Assembly: GCF_035998295.1 (NCBI RefSeq)
Contig: NZ_DASYHS010000122.1
Location: forward strand, 1 to 29,560
Length of the DNA stretch: 29,560 nt
Direction of reading: 5' to 3'
Origin: DASYHS01 sp035998295
GTDB taxonomy: Bacteria; Pseudomonadota; Alphaproteobacteria; Azospirillales; Azospirillaceae
The notes under the pieces were generated by a model that saw nothing but the letters and a program-made list of their open reading frames with translations, searched no databases and was not told the DNA's origin. Numbering within the stretch: the stretch's first letter is position 1; every line of letters starts with the position of its first letter. Below, piece after piece: positions 1 through 7,370 of this stretch. The translations under genes and the position numbers were made by a program.

Positions 1-687
1 TCAGGAGTGACGTTCGGCAGGCCCGAACGCCGCCTCGAACTTTTCCAGGCCTTCGGGGGTGAAGGCGAGGACGCGGCCGTCGCGGCCGGCCCAGCCGCGC
101 TCGACGACGCTCGACAGGATCGCGGCGCCCAGCGCGCCGGCGAGGTGGCTGCGCCGCTCGCTCCAGTCCAGGCAGGCGCGGCAGACCGGGCGGCGGCCGC
201 GCTCCAGTGCCGCGACGTCGATCCCGAACTCGCCGAAGAAGCGGCGGCCGGCGTCGGTCAGGACCGGGCCGTCCGCGTCCGCGAGCAGGCCGCGCCGGGT
301 CAGCCGGTCCATCAGCGCCACGCCGCGCTCGCCGGCGAGGTGGTCGTAGCAGATGCGCGCCGCCCGCAGCGCCGCGTCCTTCGGACCGGTGCGCACGCGC
401 ACCGCGCCGGTGCGCTGGGCAAGGCCCATCAGCGCCTCCAGCACCTGCGCCACGTCCGGCCCGGACAGGCGGAAATAGCGGTGCCGGCCCTGCTTCTCGG
501 CGGCGACCAGGCTCGCCGCCTCGAGCTTGGAGAGATGGCCGCTCGCGGTCTGGATCGTGACGCCGCCGGCCTGCGCCAGCTCGCTGACGGTCAGCGCCCG
601 CCCATCCATCAGGGCGGACAGCATGTTCGCGCGCGCCGGGTCGCCCAGCAGGGCCGCGACGGGAGCGATGACGGGACCTTCCTTCAT
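1..687 (-). CDS. ArsR-family winged-helix transcriptional regulator
   Basis: A 228-residue DNA-binding regulator. The first ~95 residues form an ArsR-type winged helix: LLGDPARANMLSALMDG, then a recognition helix region (VTIQTASGHLSKLEAASLV) and a wing (KQGRHRYFRL). The ~130-residue C-terminal part carries a CRACLDWSERR segment, which as far as I recall is shared by a subgroup of ArsR-like proteins; its ligand is unknown to me. The classical metal-binding ELCVC motif of ArsR is absent, so metal sensing is not indicated. It starts at an ATG and ends with TGA exactly at the window edge, so it looks complete. It is divergent from the NIPSNAP/ABM/SDR genes and may regulate them and itself; that is inferred from position only. 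Confidence 0.85.
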   Translation of the reverse strand: MKEGPVIAPVAALLGDPARANMLSALMDGRALTVSELAQAGGVTIQTASGHLSKLEAASLVAAEKQGRHRYFRLSGPDVAQVLEALMGLAQRTGAVRVRTGPKDAALRAARICYDHLAGERGVALMDRLTRRGLLADADGPVLTDAGRRFFGEFGIDVAALERGRRPVCRACLDWSERRSHLAGALGAAILSSVVERGWAGRDGRVLAFTPEGLEKFEAAFGPAERHS

Positions 688-768
688 GGTTCGATGGTAG
701 CCGAAGCATGGGCGGGCTTCAACCGCCTATCATCCCCGTCACCACCTTGCACAAAGAGGACCGGGCCG
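688..768. promoter_or_regulatory. Divergent intergenic region between the ArsR-type gene and the NIPSNAP gene
   Basis: This 81-bp gap must hold the promoters for both directions. It contains a GAAGC/GCTTC inverted repeat (703-707 and 716-720) and a looser pair, ATGGTAG (694-700) and CTATCAT (727-733), with one mismatch. ArsR-type regulators bind such dyads in their own promoters, so these are possible operators. The arms are short and I see no strong -35/-10 pair. Confidence 0.3.
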
Positions 769-1098
769 ATGATCACCTGCTTCATCCGCTACGAGATCGA
801 TCCGTTCAAGAAGGCCGCGTTCGAGGAATACGCCCGCAACTGGGGGCAGGCGATCCCGCGCTGCGGCGCCGACCTGATCGGCTATTTCGCCCCGCACGAG
901 GGGTCGAGCACGACCGCCTACGGCGTCTACACCATCCCGAGCCTGGCCGAATACGAGGCCTACCGCGCGCGCCTCGCCCAGGACCCGCTCGGGCGCGCGA
1001 ACTACGAGTTCGCGATGAAGGAACGCTTCCTGCTGCGGGAGGACCGGATCTTCCTGCGCCTGGCGTCGGCCCCCCATGCCCGGCAGGTACGCCCTTGA
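769..1098 (+). CDS. NIPSNAP-family protein
   Basis: A 109-residue protein with the features of bacterial NIPSNAP proteins: an opening strand MITCFIRYEIDPFKKAAFEEY, a central SSTTAYGVYTIPSLAEYEAYR and an end FLLREDRIFLR. The family has a ferredoxin-like (dimeric alpha/beta barrel) fold; its biochemical role is poorly defined. The ATG was chosen because AGAGGA lies 8 bases upstream and the family begins here; the open frame extends much further upstream only as antisense to the regulator gene. Its stop overlaps the TTG start of the next gene, so the two are probably translated together. Cytoplasmic: no signal peptide or membrane segment. Confidence 0.85.
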   Translation: MITCFIRYEIDPFKKAAFEEYARNWGQAIPRCGADLIGYFAPHEGSSTTAYGVYTIPSLAEYEAYRARLAQDPLGRANYEFAMKERFLLREDRIFLRLASAPHARQVRP

Positions 1099-1445
1099 TC
1101 GCCGTCATCTTCGAGCTGTGGGCGCCCGGGGACCGCAAGCAGCACTATTTCGACATCGCCCGGACGCTGGGCGCCGAGCTCACGGGGATGGACGGCTTCG
1201 TCTCGGTCGAGCGCTTCCAGAGCGTCGCCGACCCGGACAAGTACCTGTCGCTGTCGTTCTGGCGCGACGAGGAGGCGGTGAAGCGCTGGCGCAACCGGAC
1301 CTCCCACCGCTCGGCCCAGGCGCGGGGGCGCAGCGGCGTGCTCGACGACTACCGACTGCGCGTCGCCGCCGTGCTGCGCGACTACGGCATGACCGAGCGC
1401 GGGGAGGCGCCGCCCGACAGCCGGGCGGCGCACGACGCGCGGTAG
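1095..1445 (+). CDS. Antibiotic biosynthesis monooxygenase (ABM) domain protein
   Basis: A 116-residue protein with the ABM fold, another dimeric alpha/beta barrel. Seen: MIAVIFELWAPGDRK, then MDGFVSVERFQS and LSLSFWRDEEAVKRWRN, which is the family core. Some members are cofactor-independent oxygenases; many, including this group, have no known substrate. I start it at TTG, whose last bases overlap the upstream TGA (TTGA), because the family begins at this Ile-Ala-Val strand and GCAGG lies about 8 bases upstream; no ATG fits. The tail after about residue 95 (charged, Arg/Asp-rich) is outside the conserved core. Partner of the upstream NIPSNAP gene. Confidence 0.8.
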   Translation: MIAVIFELWAPGDRKQHYFDIARTLGAELTGMDGFVSVERFQSVADPDKYLSLSFWRDEEAVKRWRNRTSHRSAQARGRSGVLDDYRLRVAAVLRDYGMTERGEAPPDSRAAHDAR

Positions 1446-1447
1446 TT

Positions 1448-1469
1448 CCGGTTCGGCGGCAAGAACCGG
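1448..1469 (+). terminator. Possible hairpin terminator after the ABM gene
   Basis: A perfect 7-bp inverted repeat, CCGGTTC and GAACCGG with an 8-base loop, begins 3 bases after the ABM stop. No T-run follows, so it may only be an RNA structure. A second small hairpin (CCGAGC/GCTCGG, 1505-1521) lies before the SDR gene. Confidence 0.35.
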
Positions 1470-1540
1470 GACGCGGCGGTACGGGAAGATCCCGATCATC
1501 CGGGCCGAGCAGCAAGCTCGGTTCGAAAGAGGATCCAGGA

Positions 1541-2311
1541 ATGACCGTATTGCACGGCAAGACAGCCATCGTGACCGGCGCCAGCTCCGGCATCGGGCGC
1601 GCGACCGCGAAGCTGTTCGCCCGGGAAGGGGCGCGCGTGGTCGTGAGCGCGCGGCGCGGCGCCGAGCTCGACGCCCTCGTCGCGGAGATCGAGGCGGAAG
1701 GCGGCCAGGCGGTCGCCGTCGCGGGCGACGTCAGGGACGAGAGCCTGGCCAAGGCGCTGGTCGACACGGCGGTCGAGCGCTTCGGCGGGCTCGACATCGC
1801 CTTCAACAACGCGGGCGTCGTCGGCGAGATGGCGCCCGTTTCGGAAGTATCGACGGCGGGCTGGCGAGACGTGCTCGACACCAACCTGACCGGCGCCTTC
1901 CTCGGCGCCAAGTACCAGGTGCCGGCGATGCTGGCGCGCGGCGGCGGCTCGCTCGTCTTCACGTCCACCTTCGTCGGCTGGACGGTCGGCATGCCCGGCA
2001 TGGCGGCCTACGCCGCGGCCAAGGCCGGCTTGATCGGCCTGACCAAGGTGCTCGCGGCCGAGCTCGGCCCGAAGGGCGTCCGGGCGAACGCGATCCTGCC
2101 CGGCGGCACCGACACGCCGGCCAGCATCACCAACGCGCCCGGAGCCGGCCCCGAGGTCCTGGCCTTCGTCGAGAACCTGCACGCGCTCAAGCGCATCGCG
2201 CGGCCCGAGGAGATCGCGCGCTCGGTGCTCCACCTCGCGTCCGACGCGGCGAGCTTCGTGACCGGCACGGCGATGCTGGTCGACGGCGGCGTGTCCGTCA
2301 CCCGGACCTGA
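1541..2311 (+). CDS. SDR-family NAD(P)-dependent oxidoreductase
   Basis: A 256-residue classical short-chain dehydrogenase/reductase. Seen: the Rossmann glycine motif TGASSGIG near residue 12, a GDV acidic turn, NNAG near residue 90, the catalytic Tyr-Lys pair in AAYAAAKAG, and the C-terminal TGTAMLVDGG. The Ser that normally precedes the YxxxK motif lies in FTSTFVGW. SDR enzymes oxidise alcohols or reduce ketones; the substrate cannot be read from sequence. The ATG has AGGA just upstream. It follows the ABM gene after a 95-base gap that contains two small hairpins, so it may be a separate unit. Its 3' end overlaps the convergent response regulator by 14 bases. Confidence 0.9.
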   Translation: MTVLHGKTAIVTGASSGIGRATAKLFAREGARVVVSARRGAELDALVAEIEAEGGQAVAVAGDVRDESLAKALVDTAVERFGGLDIAFNNAGVVGEMAPVSEVSTAGWRDVLDTNLTGAFLGAKYQVPAMLARGGGSLVFTSTFVGWTVGMPGMAAYAAAKAGLIGLTKVLAAELGPKGVRANAILPGGTDTPASITNAPGAGPEVLAFVENLHALKRIARPEEIARSVLHLASDAASFVTGTAMLVDGGVSVTRT

Positions 2312-2696
2312 GCGGCGCCCAGGCGAGGGCGGCGGCGACGGCGTCCGCCAGCTGGCCCGGCGTGAAGGGCTTCCTCAGGTAGCCCGCCGGGCCGACCGCC
2401 GCGGCCCGCTCGCGGGTCGTGGCGTCGCCCTGCCCGGTCACGAACAGGACGCGGCAGCCGTGCCGCTCCTTCAGGATGCCGGCCGACACGATGCCGTCGA
2501 CGGCGCCCTTGAGCCGGATGTCCATCAGGACCAGGTCCGGGATCGCCGTCGCCGCCTGGTCCACCGCCTCCTCATGGCTGACCGCCATTCCGATCACCCG
2601 ATAGCCGAGGTCCTCCAGGATCTCGGCATTGGCGATGGCGACGAGCACCTCGTCCTCGACGATCAGGATACGGGCCAGGATACGGGCGTGTGTCAC
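2298..2696 (-). CDS. Single-domain response regulator (CheY-like receiver)
   Basis: A 132-residue stand-alone receiver domain. Seen: acidic pair in LIVEDE (residues 14-16), phosphoacceptor Asp59 in LVLMDIRLKG, Thr87 in VTGQGD and Lys109 in YLRKPF. There is no output domain, so it signals by protein contact or phosphotransfer. The only start at the beginning of the fold is GTG, without an obvious ribosome site. The start region holds a 12-bp tandem duplication that encodes RILARIL. It is divergent from the MEDS-domain kinase, its likely partner; single-domain receivers next to HWE/HisKA_2 kinases are common in Alphaproteobacteria. Convergent 14-base overlap with the SDR gene. Confidence 0.85.
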   Translation of the reverse strand: MTHARILARILIVEDEVLVAIANAEILEDLGYRVIGMAVSHEEAVDQAATAIPDLVLMDIRLKGAVDGIVSAGILKERHGCRVLFVTGQGDATTRERAAAVGPAGYLRKPFTPGQLADAVAAALAWAPLRSG

Positions 2697-2773
2697 GGAA
2701 CTGTTACCGCTGAAAATATACCCACAAGGTACATGTCCGCCCTTATACTGTGGGGATCGGCAAGGAGCCCACC
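2697..2773. promoter_or_regulatory. Divergent promoter region of the response regulator and MEDS kinase
   Basis: This is a locally AT-richer gap. On the + strand TATACT (2744-2749) is a good -10 element 24 bases before the kinase ATG, but no matching -35 is seen. On the - strand TATATT (complement of 2715-2720) could serve the response regulator. AAGGAG (2762-2767) is a strong ribosome site for the kinase. Confidence 0.35.
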
Positions 2774-4072
2774 ATGACAGCCTTCGTAGATAGTGGCATT
2801 CCGGCGGTCGGCCAAGTGCGCTGGGGAACCCATTTCTGCCAGTTCTATGAGACGGCCGCGGACCTCGTCGACACGCTGGTCCCCTACTTCAAGGCCGGGC
2901 TCGAAAACAACGAGCAGTGCCTGTGGGTGGCGGCCCGGCCGCTCGGCGCCGAGGAGGCCGGGAACGCGCTGCGCGCGGCGGTGCCCGACCTCGACCGGCG
3001 CCAGCGGCGCGGCCAGATCCAGATCGTCGACGCCGGGGAGTGGTATCTCCGGGACGGCAAGAAGGGCGCCGACATCCTGCTCGACGAATGGCTCGCGCTC
3101 AAGGACCGGGCGCTGGAGAACGGCTACCTGGGCCTGCGCGCGACGGGGAACACCTATTTCCTCGAGGCGGGGGACTGGGACTCCTTCGCCGAGTACGAGA
3201 CCAAGGTGAACGCCTGCTTCTGCGACCACCGGGTCATTGCGCTGTGCAGCTACTGCACGCAGCGCTGCAATGCCGGCGGCGTGCTGGACGTGGTCGAGAA
3301 CCACGAGTTCGCGCTGGCGCGGCGCCGGGGCGCCTGGACGCTGCTGGAAAGCAGCGCGCTGAAGCAGGCGAAGGAGGAGCTGCGGCGCGTCAACGGGGAG
3401 CTGGAGACGCGCGTCGCCGAGCGGACCTCGGCGCTGAGCGTCGCCCTGGACGAGACGCGGCGCGCCGCCGCCGAGAAGGACGTGCTGCTGCAGGAGGTCC
3501 ACCATCGGGTCAAGAACAATCTGCAGATCGTCAACAGCCTGCTGATGCTGAAGGCACGGCGCAGCCGCGACCCCGCCCTGCGCGAGGCGTTCGAGGACAC
3601 GCTGCGCCGGGTCACGGCGATGAGCCTCGTGCACGAGGCGCTGTACCAGCACGACGACACGAGCGGCATCGAGTTCGCCGTCTATCTGCGCACGCTCGGC
3701 GCGGCGCTGACCGACAGCTTCGGCGTGACCGGCCGTATCGCGGTCGAGGTGGGCCCGGCGGAGGGCCGGCTCGACCTGAACACGGCCGTCCCGGTCGGGC
3801 TGATCGCGGCGGAGGCGATCGCGAACGCGCTGAAGCACGCCTTCCCCGCCGAGGGGACGGGCCGGATCGAGATCCGGTTCCGTGCGCCGGGCGGCGGCGA
3901 GGAGGGCGAGCTGGTGGTGCGCGACGACGGCCGGGGCATCGGCGACGCGGACGCGTCCGGCACCGGCGGGTCGGGGCTGGCGCTGGTCAAGGCCATCGCC
4001 CGCCAGGTCGGCGGCGGCGTGTCGATCGAGACGCGCGGCGGGACCGAGTTCCGGTTGTCCTTCGGGGGCTGA
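2774..4072 (+). CDS. MEDS-domain sensor histidine kinase (HisKA_2/HWE type)
   Basis: A 432-residue soluble sensor kinase. Residues ~15-185 match the MEDS (DcmR sensory) domain: WGTHFCQFYETAADL, a central ENNEQCLWV and ILLDEWLAL, and a Cys-rich end. A coiled coil (KQAKEELRRVNGELETRV) links to a HisKA_2 dimerisation box, EVHHRVKNNLQIVNSLL, with phosphoacceptor His244. The HATPase follows, with AEAIANALKHAF (N box), DDGRGIGD (G1) and SGLALVKAIARQVGG (G2). No membrane segment, so the signal is cytoplasmic. The ATG is fixed by AAGGAG 6 bases upstream. The likely phosphorylation target is the divergent single-domain receiver. Five Cys within about 20 residues (ACFCD...LCSYCTQRC) suggest redox or metal sensing, as an inference. 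Confidence 0.85.
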   Translation: MTAFVDSGIPAVGQVRWGTHFCQFYETAADLVDTLVPYFKAGLENNEQCLWVAARPLGAEEAGNALRAAVPDLDRRQRRGQIQIVDAGEWYLRDGKKGADILLDEWLALKDRALENGYLGLRATGNTYFLEAGDWDSFAEYETKVNACFCDHRVIALCSYCTQRCNAGGVLDVVENHEFALARRRGAWTLLESSALKQAKEELRRVNGELETRVAERTSALSVALDETRRAAAEKDVLLQEVHHRVKNNLQIVNSLLMLKARRSRDPALREAFEDTLRRVTAMSLVHEALYQHDDTSGIEFAVYLRTLGAALTDSFGVTGRIAVEVGPAEGRLDLNTAVPVGLIAAEAIANALKHAFPAEGTGRIEIRFRAPGGGEEGELVVRDDGRGIGDADASGTGGSGLALVKAIARQVGGGVSIETRGGTEFRLSFGG

Positions 4073-4097
4073 CGCCCGGGTCTCCCCGCCTGCACCG

Positions 4098-4126
4098 TTG
4101 ACCGGCACGCCGAAGACGCCTGCAAT
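4098..4126 (+). promoter_or_regulatory. Predicted sigma-70-type promoter for the ABC binding-protein gene
   Basis: TTGACC (4098-4103) and TGCAAT (4121-4126) are separated by 17 bases, matching housekeeping -35/-10 elements at 5/6 and about 4/6. A start near 4133 would give a leader of about 40 bases carrying AGGGAGGA. It lies in the 100-base gap after the kinase gene. Confidence 0.4.
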
Positions 4127-4172
4127 GCCGGTCTTGCAAGCGCAACACCGGCACCGGAGCAGGGAGGAACAC

Positions 4173-5771
4173 GTGAGGAAACTGTTCGCAACGGCCGCGG
4201 TCGCGGCGGCGCTGGCCCTGTCCGCGCCGCCGCAGGCGGTTCTCGCCGCCACCCCGCCGGACATGCTCGTCGTCGCCCAGAACATCGACGACATCGTCAG
4301 CCTGGACCCCGCCCAGGCCTACGAGTTCACCTCGGGCGAGATCGTCACCAACCTCTACGACCGGCTCGTCCAGTACGACGCGGAGGACACGGAGACGCTG
4401 GTCGGCGGCGTCGCCGAGGACTGGACCGTGTCGGAGGACGGCCGGACCATCACCTTCACGCTGCGCGACGGCGTCACCTTCCATTCCGGCAACCCGCTGC
4501 GGCCCGAGGACGTCGTCTTCTCCTTCTCGCGCGTGGTCGAGCTGAACAAGGCGCCGGCCTTCATCCTGACCCAGCTCGGCTGGACGCCCGAGAACGTCCG
4601 GGACATGGTCCGGGTCGCCGGGCCGAACCAGGTGGCCGTCAGCTTCGAGGGCGACTTCTCGCCGGCCTTCGTGCTGAACGTGCTGGCCGCGCGCCCGGGC
4701 TCCATCGTCGACGAGAAGACGGTGATGGCGAACGAGCGGGACGGCGATCTCGGCAACGCGTGGCTGAACGCCAACTCGGCCGGCACCGGCCCGTTCCGGC
4801 TGCGCGCGTACCGCCCGAACGAACTGCTGACGATGGACGCCAACCCCGACTACTTCAAGGGCGCGCCCGCGATGCGCACGGTCGCGATCCGCCACGTCGC
4901 GGAGCCCGCGACCCAGCGCCTGCTGCTGGAGGCGGGCGACGCGGACCTGGCGCGCAACCTGACGCCCGACCAGATCGCCGGGCTCGAGGGACGGGACGGG
5001 ATCAGGATCGAGACCTATCCCCAGGCGGCGGTCCACTTCCTCAGCTTCAACCAGAAGACCGAGGCGCTGACCCCGCCGGCGGTGTGGGAGGCGGCGCGCC
5101 ATCTCGTCGACTACGAGGGCATGGCGAACAGCTTCCTGCGCGGCCAGATGCAGGTGCACCAGGCGTTCTGGCCGAAGGGCTTCCCCGGCGCGCTCACCGG
5201 GACCCCCTACGCCTACGATCCCGAGAAGGCGCGGCGCATCCTGGCCGAGGCCGGCGTCGAGACGCCGATAAGGGTGACGCTGGACGTGATCGGCAGCCCG
5301 CCCTTCACCGACATCGCCCAGGCCCTCCAGGCGAGCTTCGCCGGCGCCGGCATCAACTTCGAGATCGTCCCCGGCACCGGCAGCCAGGTGATCACCAAGT
5401 ACCGGGCGCGCAATCACGAGGCGATGCTGCTGTACTGGGGCCCGGACTTCATGGACCCCCATTCCAACGCCAAGGCCTTCGCCTACAACGCCGACAATTC
5501 CGACGCCAGCTACCAGAGCACGACGACCTGGCGCAACGCCTGGGCGGTGCCGGACGAGATGAACGCGATGACCATGGCGGCGCTGGCCGAGAAGGACGAG
5601 GAGAAGCGCCGGGAGACGTATCTGGAGCTCCAGCGCCGGGTGCAGGCGTCGTCGCCCATCGTCGTGATGTTCCAGGCCGTCAGCCAGGGCGCCATGCGGG
5701 ACGGCGTCGAGGGGTTCGTCAACGGCACCACCTCGGACTTCGTGTTCTACCGGCTGGTCACCAAGGAATGA
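4173..5771 (+). CDS. ABC transporter substrate-binding protein, peptide/nickel family (SBP_bac_5)
   Basis: A 532-residue periplasmic binding protein of the DppA/OppA class. A signal peptide spans about residues 1-26 (KLFATAAVAAALALSAPP, likely cleavage after AVLAA). Family motifs: NIDDIVSLDPAQAYEF, LYDRLVQYD, W-T-V-SEDGRTITFTLRDGV and the partner-contact region AGTGPFRLRAYRPNE. Members capture oligopeptides, nickel chelates or other amphipathic solutes for import. The GTG start was chosen because AGGGAGGA lies 4 bases upstream and the signal peptide begins there. No permease or ATPase gene of this transporter class is next to it; the downstream neighbour is an ATGA-coupled acetyltransferase. 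It is therefore an orphan binding protein here, probably sharing a transporter encoded elsewhere. Confidence 0.88.
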   Translation: MRKLFATAAVAAALALSAPPQAVLAATPPDMLVVAQNIDDIVSLDPAQAYEFTSGEIVTNLYDRLVQYDAEDTETLVGGVAEDWTVSEDGRTITFTLRDGVTFHSGNPLRPEDVVFSFSRVVELNKAPAFILTQLGWTPENVRDMVRVAGPNQVAVSFEGDFSPAFVLNVLAARPGSIVDEKTVMANERDGDLGNAWLNANSAGTGPFRLRAYRPNELLTMDANPDYFKGAPAMRTVAIRHVAEPATQRLLLEAGDADLARNLTPDQIAGLEGRDGIRIETYPQAAVHFLSFNQKTEALTPPAVWEAARHLVDYEGMANSFLRGQMQVHQAFWPKGFPGALTGTPYAYDPEKARRILAEAGVETPIRVTLDVIGSPPFTDIAQALQASFAGAGINFEIVPGTGSQVITKYRARNHEAMLLYWGPDFMDPHSNAKAFAYNADNSDASYQSTTTWRNAWAVPDEMNAMTMAALAEKDEEKRRETYLELQRRVQASSPIVVMFQAVSQGAMRDGVEGFVNGTTSDFVFYRLVTKE

Positions 5772-6457
5772 GCACGGACCCGGCGGGCGGCGCGCCGTCG
5801 CTGCCCCGGCCCTTCCCGGATGCGGACGCGATCCGGGGGGACCGCGTCGACCTGGAACGCCTCGACCCCGCGCGCCACGGGCCGGAGCTGTGGCGGGCGA
5901 TCGGCGATCCGGGGCTGTGGGCGGGCGTGCCGCCCGGCCCGTTCCCGGACGAGGCCGCGTTCGTGGACTGGCTGCGCCTGCGCATCGGCCAGTCCGGCAC
6001 CGTCCTCCACGCGATCATGGACAAGTCCGGCGGCACGGCGCGCGCCGCCGGGCTGTTCCTGCTCCTCCAGGTCAACGCGGCGATGGGCGTGGCCGAGCTC
6101 GGCCTCGTCTACGGCCCGGCGCTGTCGCGCAGGGCCGGCGGCACCGAGGCCTTCCTGCTCCAGGGCCGCTACCTGTTCGAGACGCTGGGCTACCGGCGGC
6201 TCGAATGGCGCTGCACGCCGGAGAACAAGGCCTCGATGCGTGCGGCCGCGCGCTACGGCTTCACGCTGGAGGGCGTGCTGCGCCAGACGATGTGGGTCAA
6301 GGGCGGCAACTGGGACACGGCCGTCCACGCGATCCTGGACCGCGAATGGCCGGCCGTCGCCGCCCGCCTGGAGGCCTGGCTGGCGCCCGGCAACTTCGCG
6401 CCCGACGGCACGCGGATCAGGCCCCTGGCGGATTTCCTCCGCCAGGGGCCCGCCTGA
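5768..6457 (+). CDS. GNAT-family N-acetyltransferase (RimJ/RimL-like)
   Basis: A 229-residue acetyltransferase resembling the RimJ/RimL group, which acetylates protein N-termini or small amines with acetyl-CoA. Seen: an N-terminal GDRVDLERLDP strand, GVAELGLVYGPALSRRAGGTEA (acetyl-CoA-binding strand and helix; less canonical than RxxGxG) and RRLEWRCTPENKASMRAAARYGF, the typical tail in which an Asn is followed by a helix and a Gly-Phe turn, then EGVLRQTMWVKGGNWDT. The ATG overlaps the stop of the binding-protein gene (ATGA), so translation is probably coupled; AAGGA lies too close to the start to act alone. The last codons lie within a strong hairpin. Confidence 0.85.
   Translation: MSTDPAGGAPSLPRPFPDADAIRGDRVDLERLDPARHGPELWRAIGDPGLWAGVPPGPFPDEAAFVDWLRLRIGQSGTVLHAIMDKSGGTARAAGLFLLLQVNAAMGVAELGLVYGPALSRRAGGTEAFLLQGRYLFETLGYRRLEWRCTPENKASMRAAARYGFTLEGVLRQTMWVKGGNWDTAVHAILDREWPAVAARLEAWLAPGNFAPDGTRIRPLADFLRQGPA
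6420..6450 (+). terminator. Strong hairpin at the 3' end of the acetyltransferase gene
   Basis: A perfect 13-bp inverted repeat (6420-6432 and 6438-6450) with a 5-base loop, TTTCC. It lies within the last coding codons, just before the TGA. No T-run follows, so it could terminate with Rho help or protect the mRNA 3' end. Because it is symmetric it may also act on the convergent DUF2382 gene. Confidence 0.45.
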
Positions 6458-6509
6458 CGCGGCGAATGCCGCAAGCCCGCATACTGACGCGGGCGAACGC
6501 CGCGAGCCG

Positions 6510-7322
6510 TCAAGGAGTGTCGTCGGTACGGTCCTTGCGCTCGTTCGCAACTTCGGCATCGGTCCGGCGGACGGTGTCGTGGATCCGTTCGGTCCGATCC
6601 GTCTCCTCCTTGCGGACGACGAGTTCCTCGCGGACCCGTGCTTCCTTGTCGACCACGGCCTCCTCGTTGCGCTCGACGAACTCGTGGGTATGTTCCTCGA
6701 AGGAGGAAGCCGCCTGCGCGTCCCGCGTATCGCGCTCCACCGGCCGACGCTCGATCACCACCCTTTCCTGGTGGAGCGTCACGTCCTTGTCGACCGGCGT
6801 CTCGCGGACAAAGGTGCGGACCCGGACACGGTTCTCCCGCTGCCTCTTGCCGACCTCGACCTGTTCCTCCATGAGCGGGATCCGCTCTTCGGCGGCCTGC
6901 TCGGGGCTGTAGTCCGGGCTGGCGTCGTAATTGCTCCAGCCGGCGGCGCGATAGCGTTCGTGGCGCGCGTCGATGTCGGCGGGGTTGTGACGCTCGATGA
7001 TGTCGTGCGCCTCCTCGGCCTCGCTCGACGGCAGTTCGCCGACCAGCAGCGTGCCGCCGCGGCGCACGCCTTCGGCGTAGACGTTGGCGTCGTGCTGGGG
7101 AACGCCCAGCGAGGTCAAGGCCTGGACGCGGCGCGACGGCGTCGCGAATTCCCGGGCCAGGCTCTGGAGACGCGGGTCCTGCGTAACGGCCCGTTCGGAT
7201 GCGTAGGACGGATCGCTGATCCAGAACCTTTCGCGGTGGTGGCCGGCCGCCATGATCTCGGTCAGGGCGCGGCGTGCCGTCTCTGCGTCGTCGTATAGTG
7301 CGACGAGGGTAGTGTCGGCCAT
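6510..7322 (-). CDS. DUF2382/YsnF-like stress protein with a general-stress-protein-17M-like N-terminus
   Basis: A 270-residue, highly charged cytoplasmic protein. Residues ~1-100 (TTLVALYDDAETARRALTE ... GVRRGGTLLVGELPSSEAEEA) resemble the flavin-reductase-like/GSP17M domain common in stress proteins. Residues ~145-250 match DUF2382 (YsnF/AvaK): RIPLMEEQVEVGKRQREN, VRTFVRETPVDKDVTL, ERVVIERRPV and EELVVRKEE. No enzymatic activity is established for DUF2382. The ATG has GAGGAA about 7 bases upstream. It lies 48 bases behind the small membrane protein and probably shares its promoter, which matches the EcfG general stress consensus. Expected induction: stationary phase, osmotic, desiccation or oxidative stress (inference). 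Confidence 0.85.
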   Translation of the reverse strand: MADTTLVALYDDAETARRALTEIMAAGHHRERFWISDPSYASERAVTQDPRLQSLAREFATPSRRVQALTSLGVPQHDANVYAEGVRRGGTLLVGELPSSEAEEAHDIIERHNPADIDARHERYRAAGWSNYDASPDYSPEQAAEERIPLMEEQVEVGKRQRENRVRVRTFVRETPVDKDVTLHQERVVIERRPVERDTRDAQAASSFEEHTHEFVERNEEAVVDKEARVREELVVRKEETDRTERIHDTVRRTDAEVANERKDRTDDTP

Positions 7323-7370
7323 GTCATGTTCCTCGGAAAGGGAGGGGAAGTACCCGGCAGCGGGGCACGA

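Noticed and set aside
2697..2722. GGAAC at 2697-2701 as EcfG -35 for the MEDS kinase
   Set aside because: No GTT follows at 16-17 bases; the sequence there reads TACC.
2693..4294. Long open frame antisense to the MEDS kinase (533 codons)
   Set aside because: The kinase on the other strand has all family motifs; the antisense translation is Arg/Ala/Gly-rich without domains, as expected from GC-rich third-position bias.
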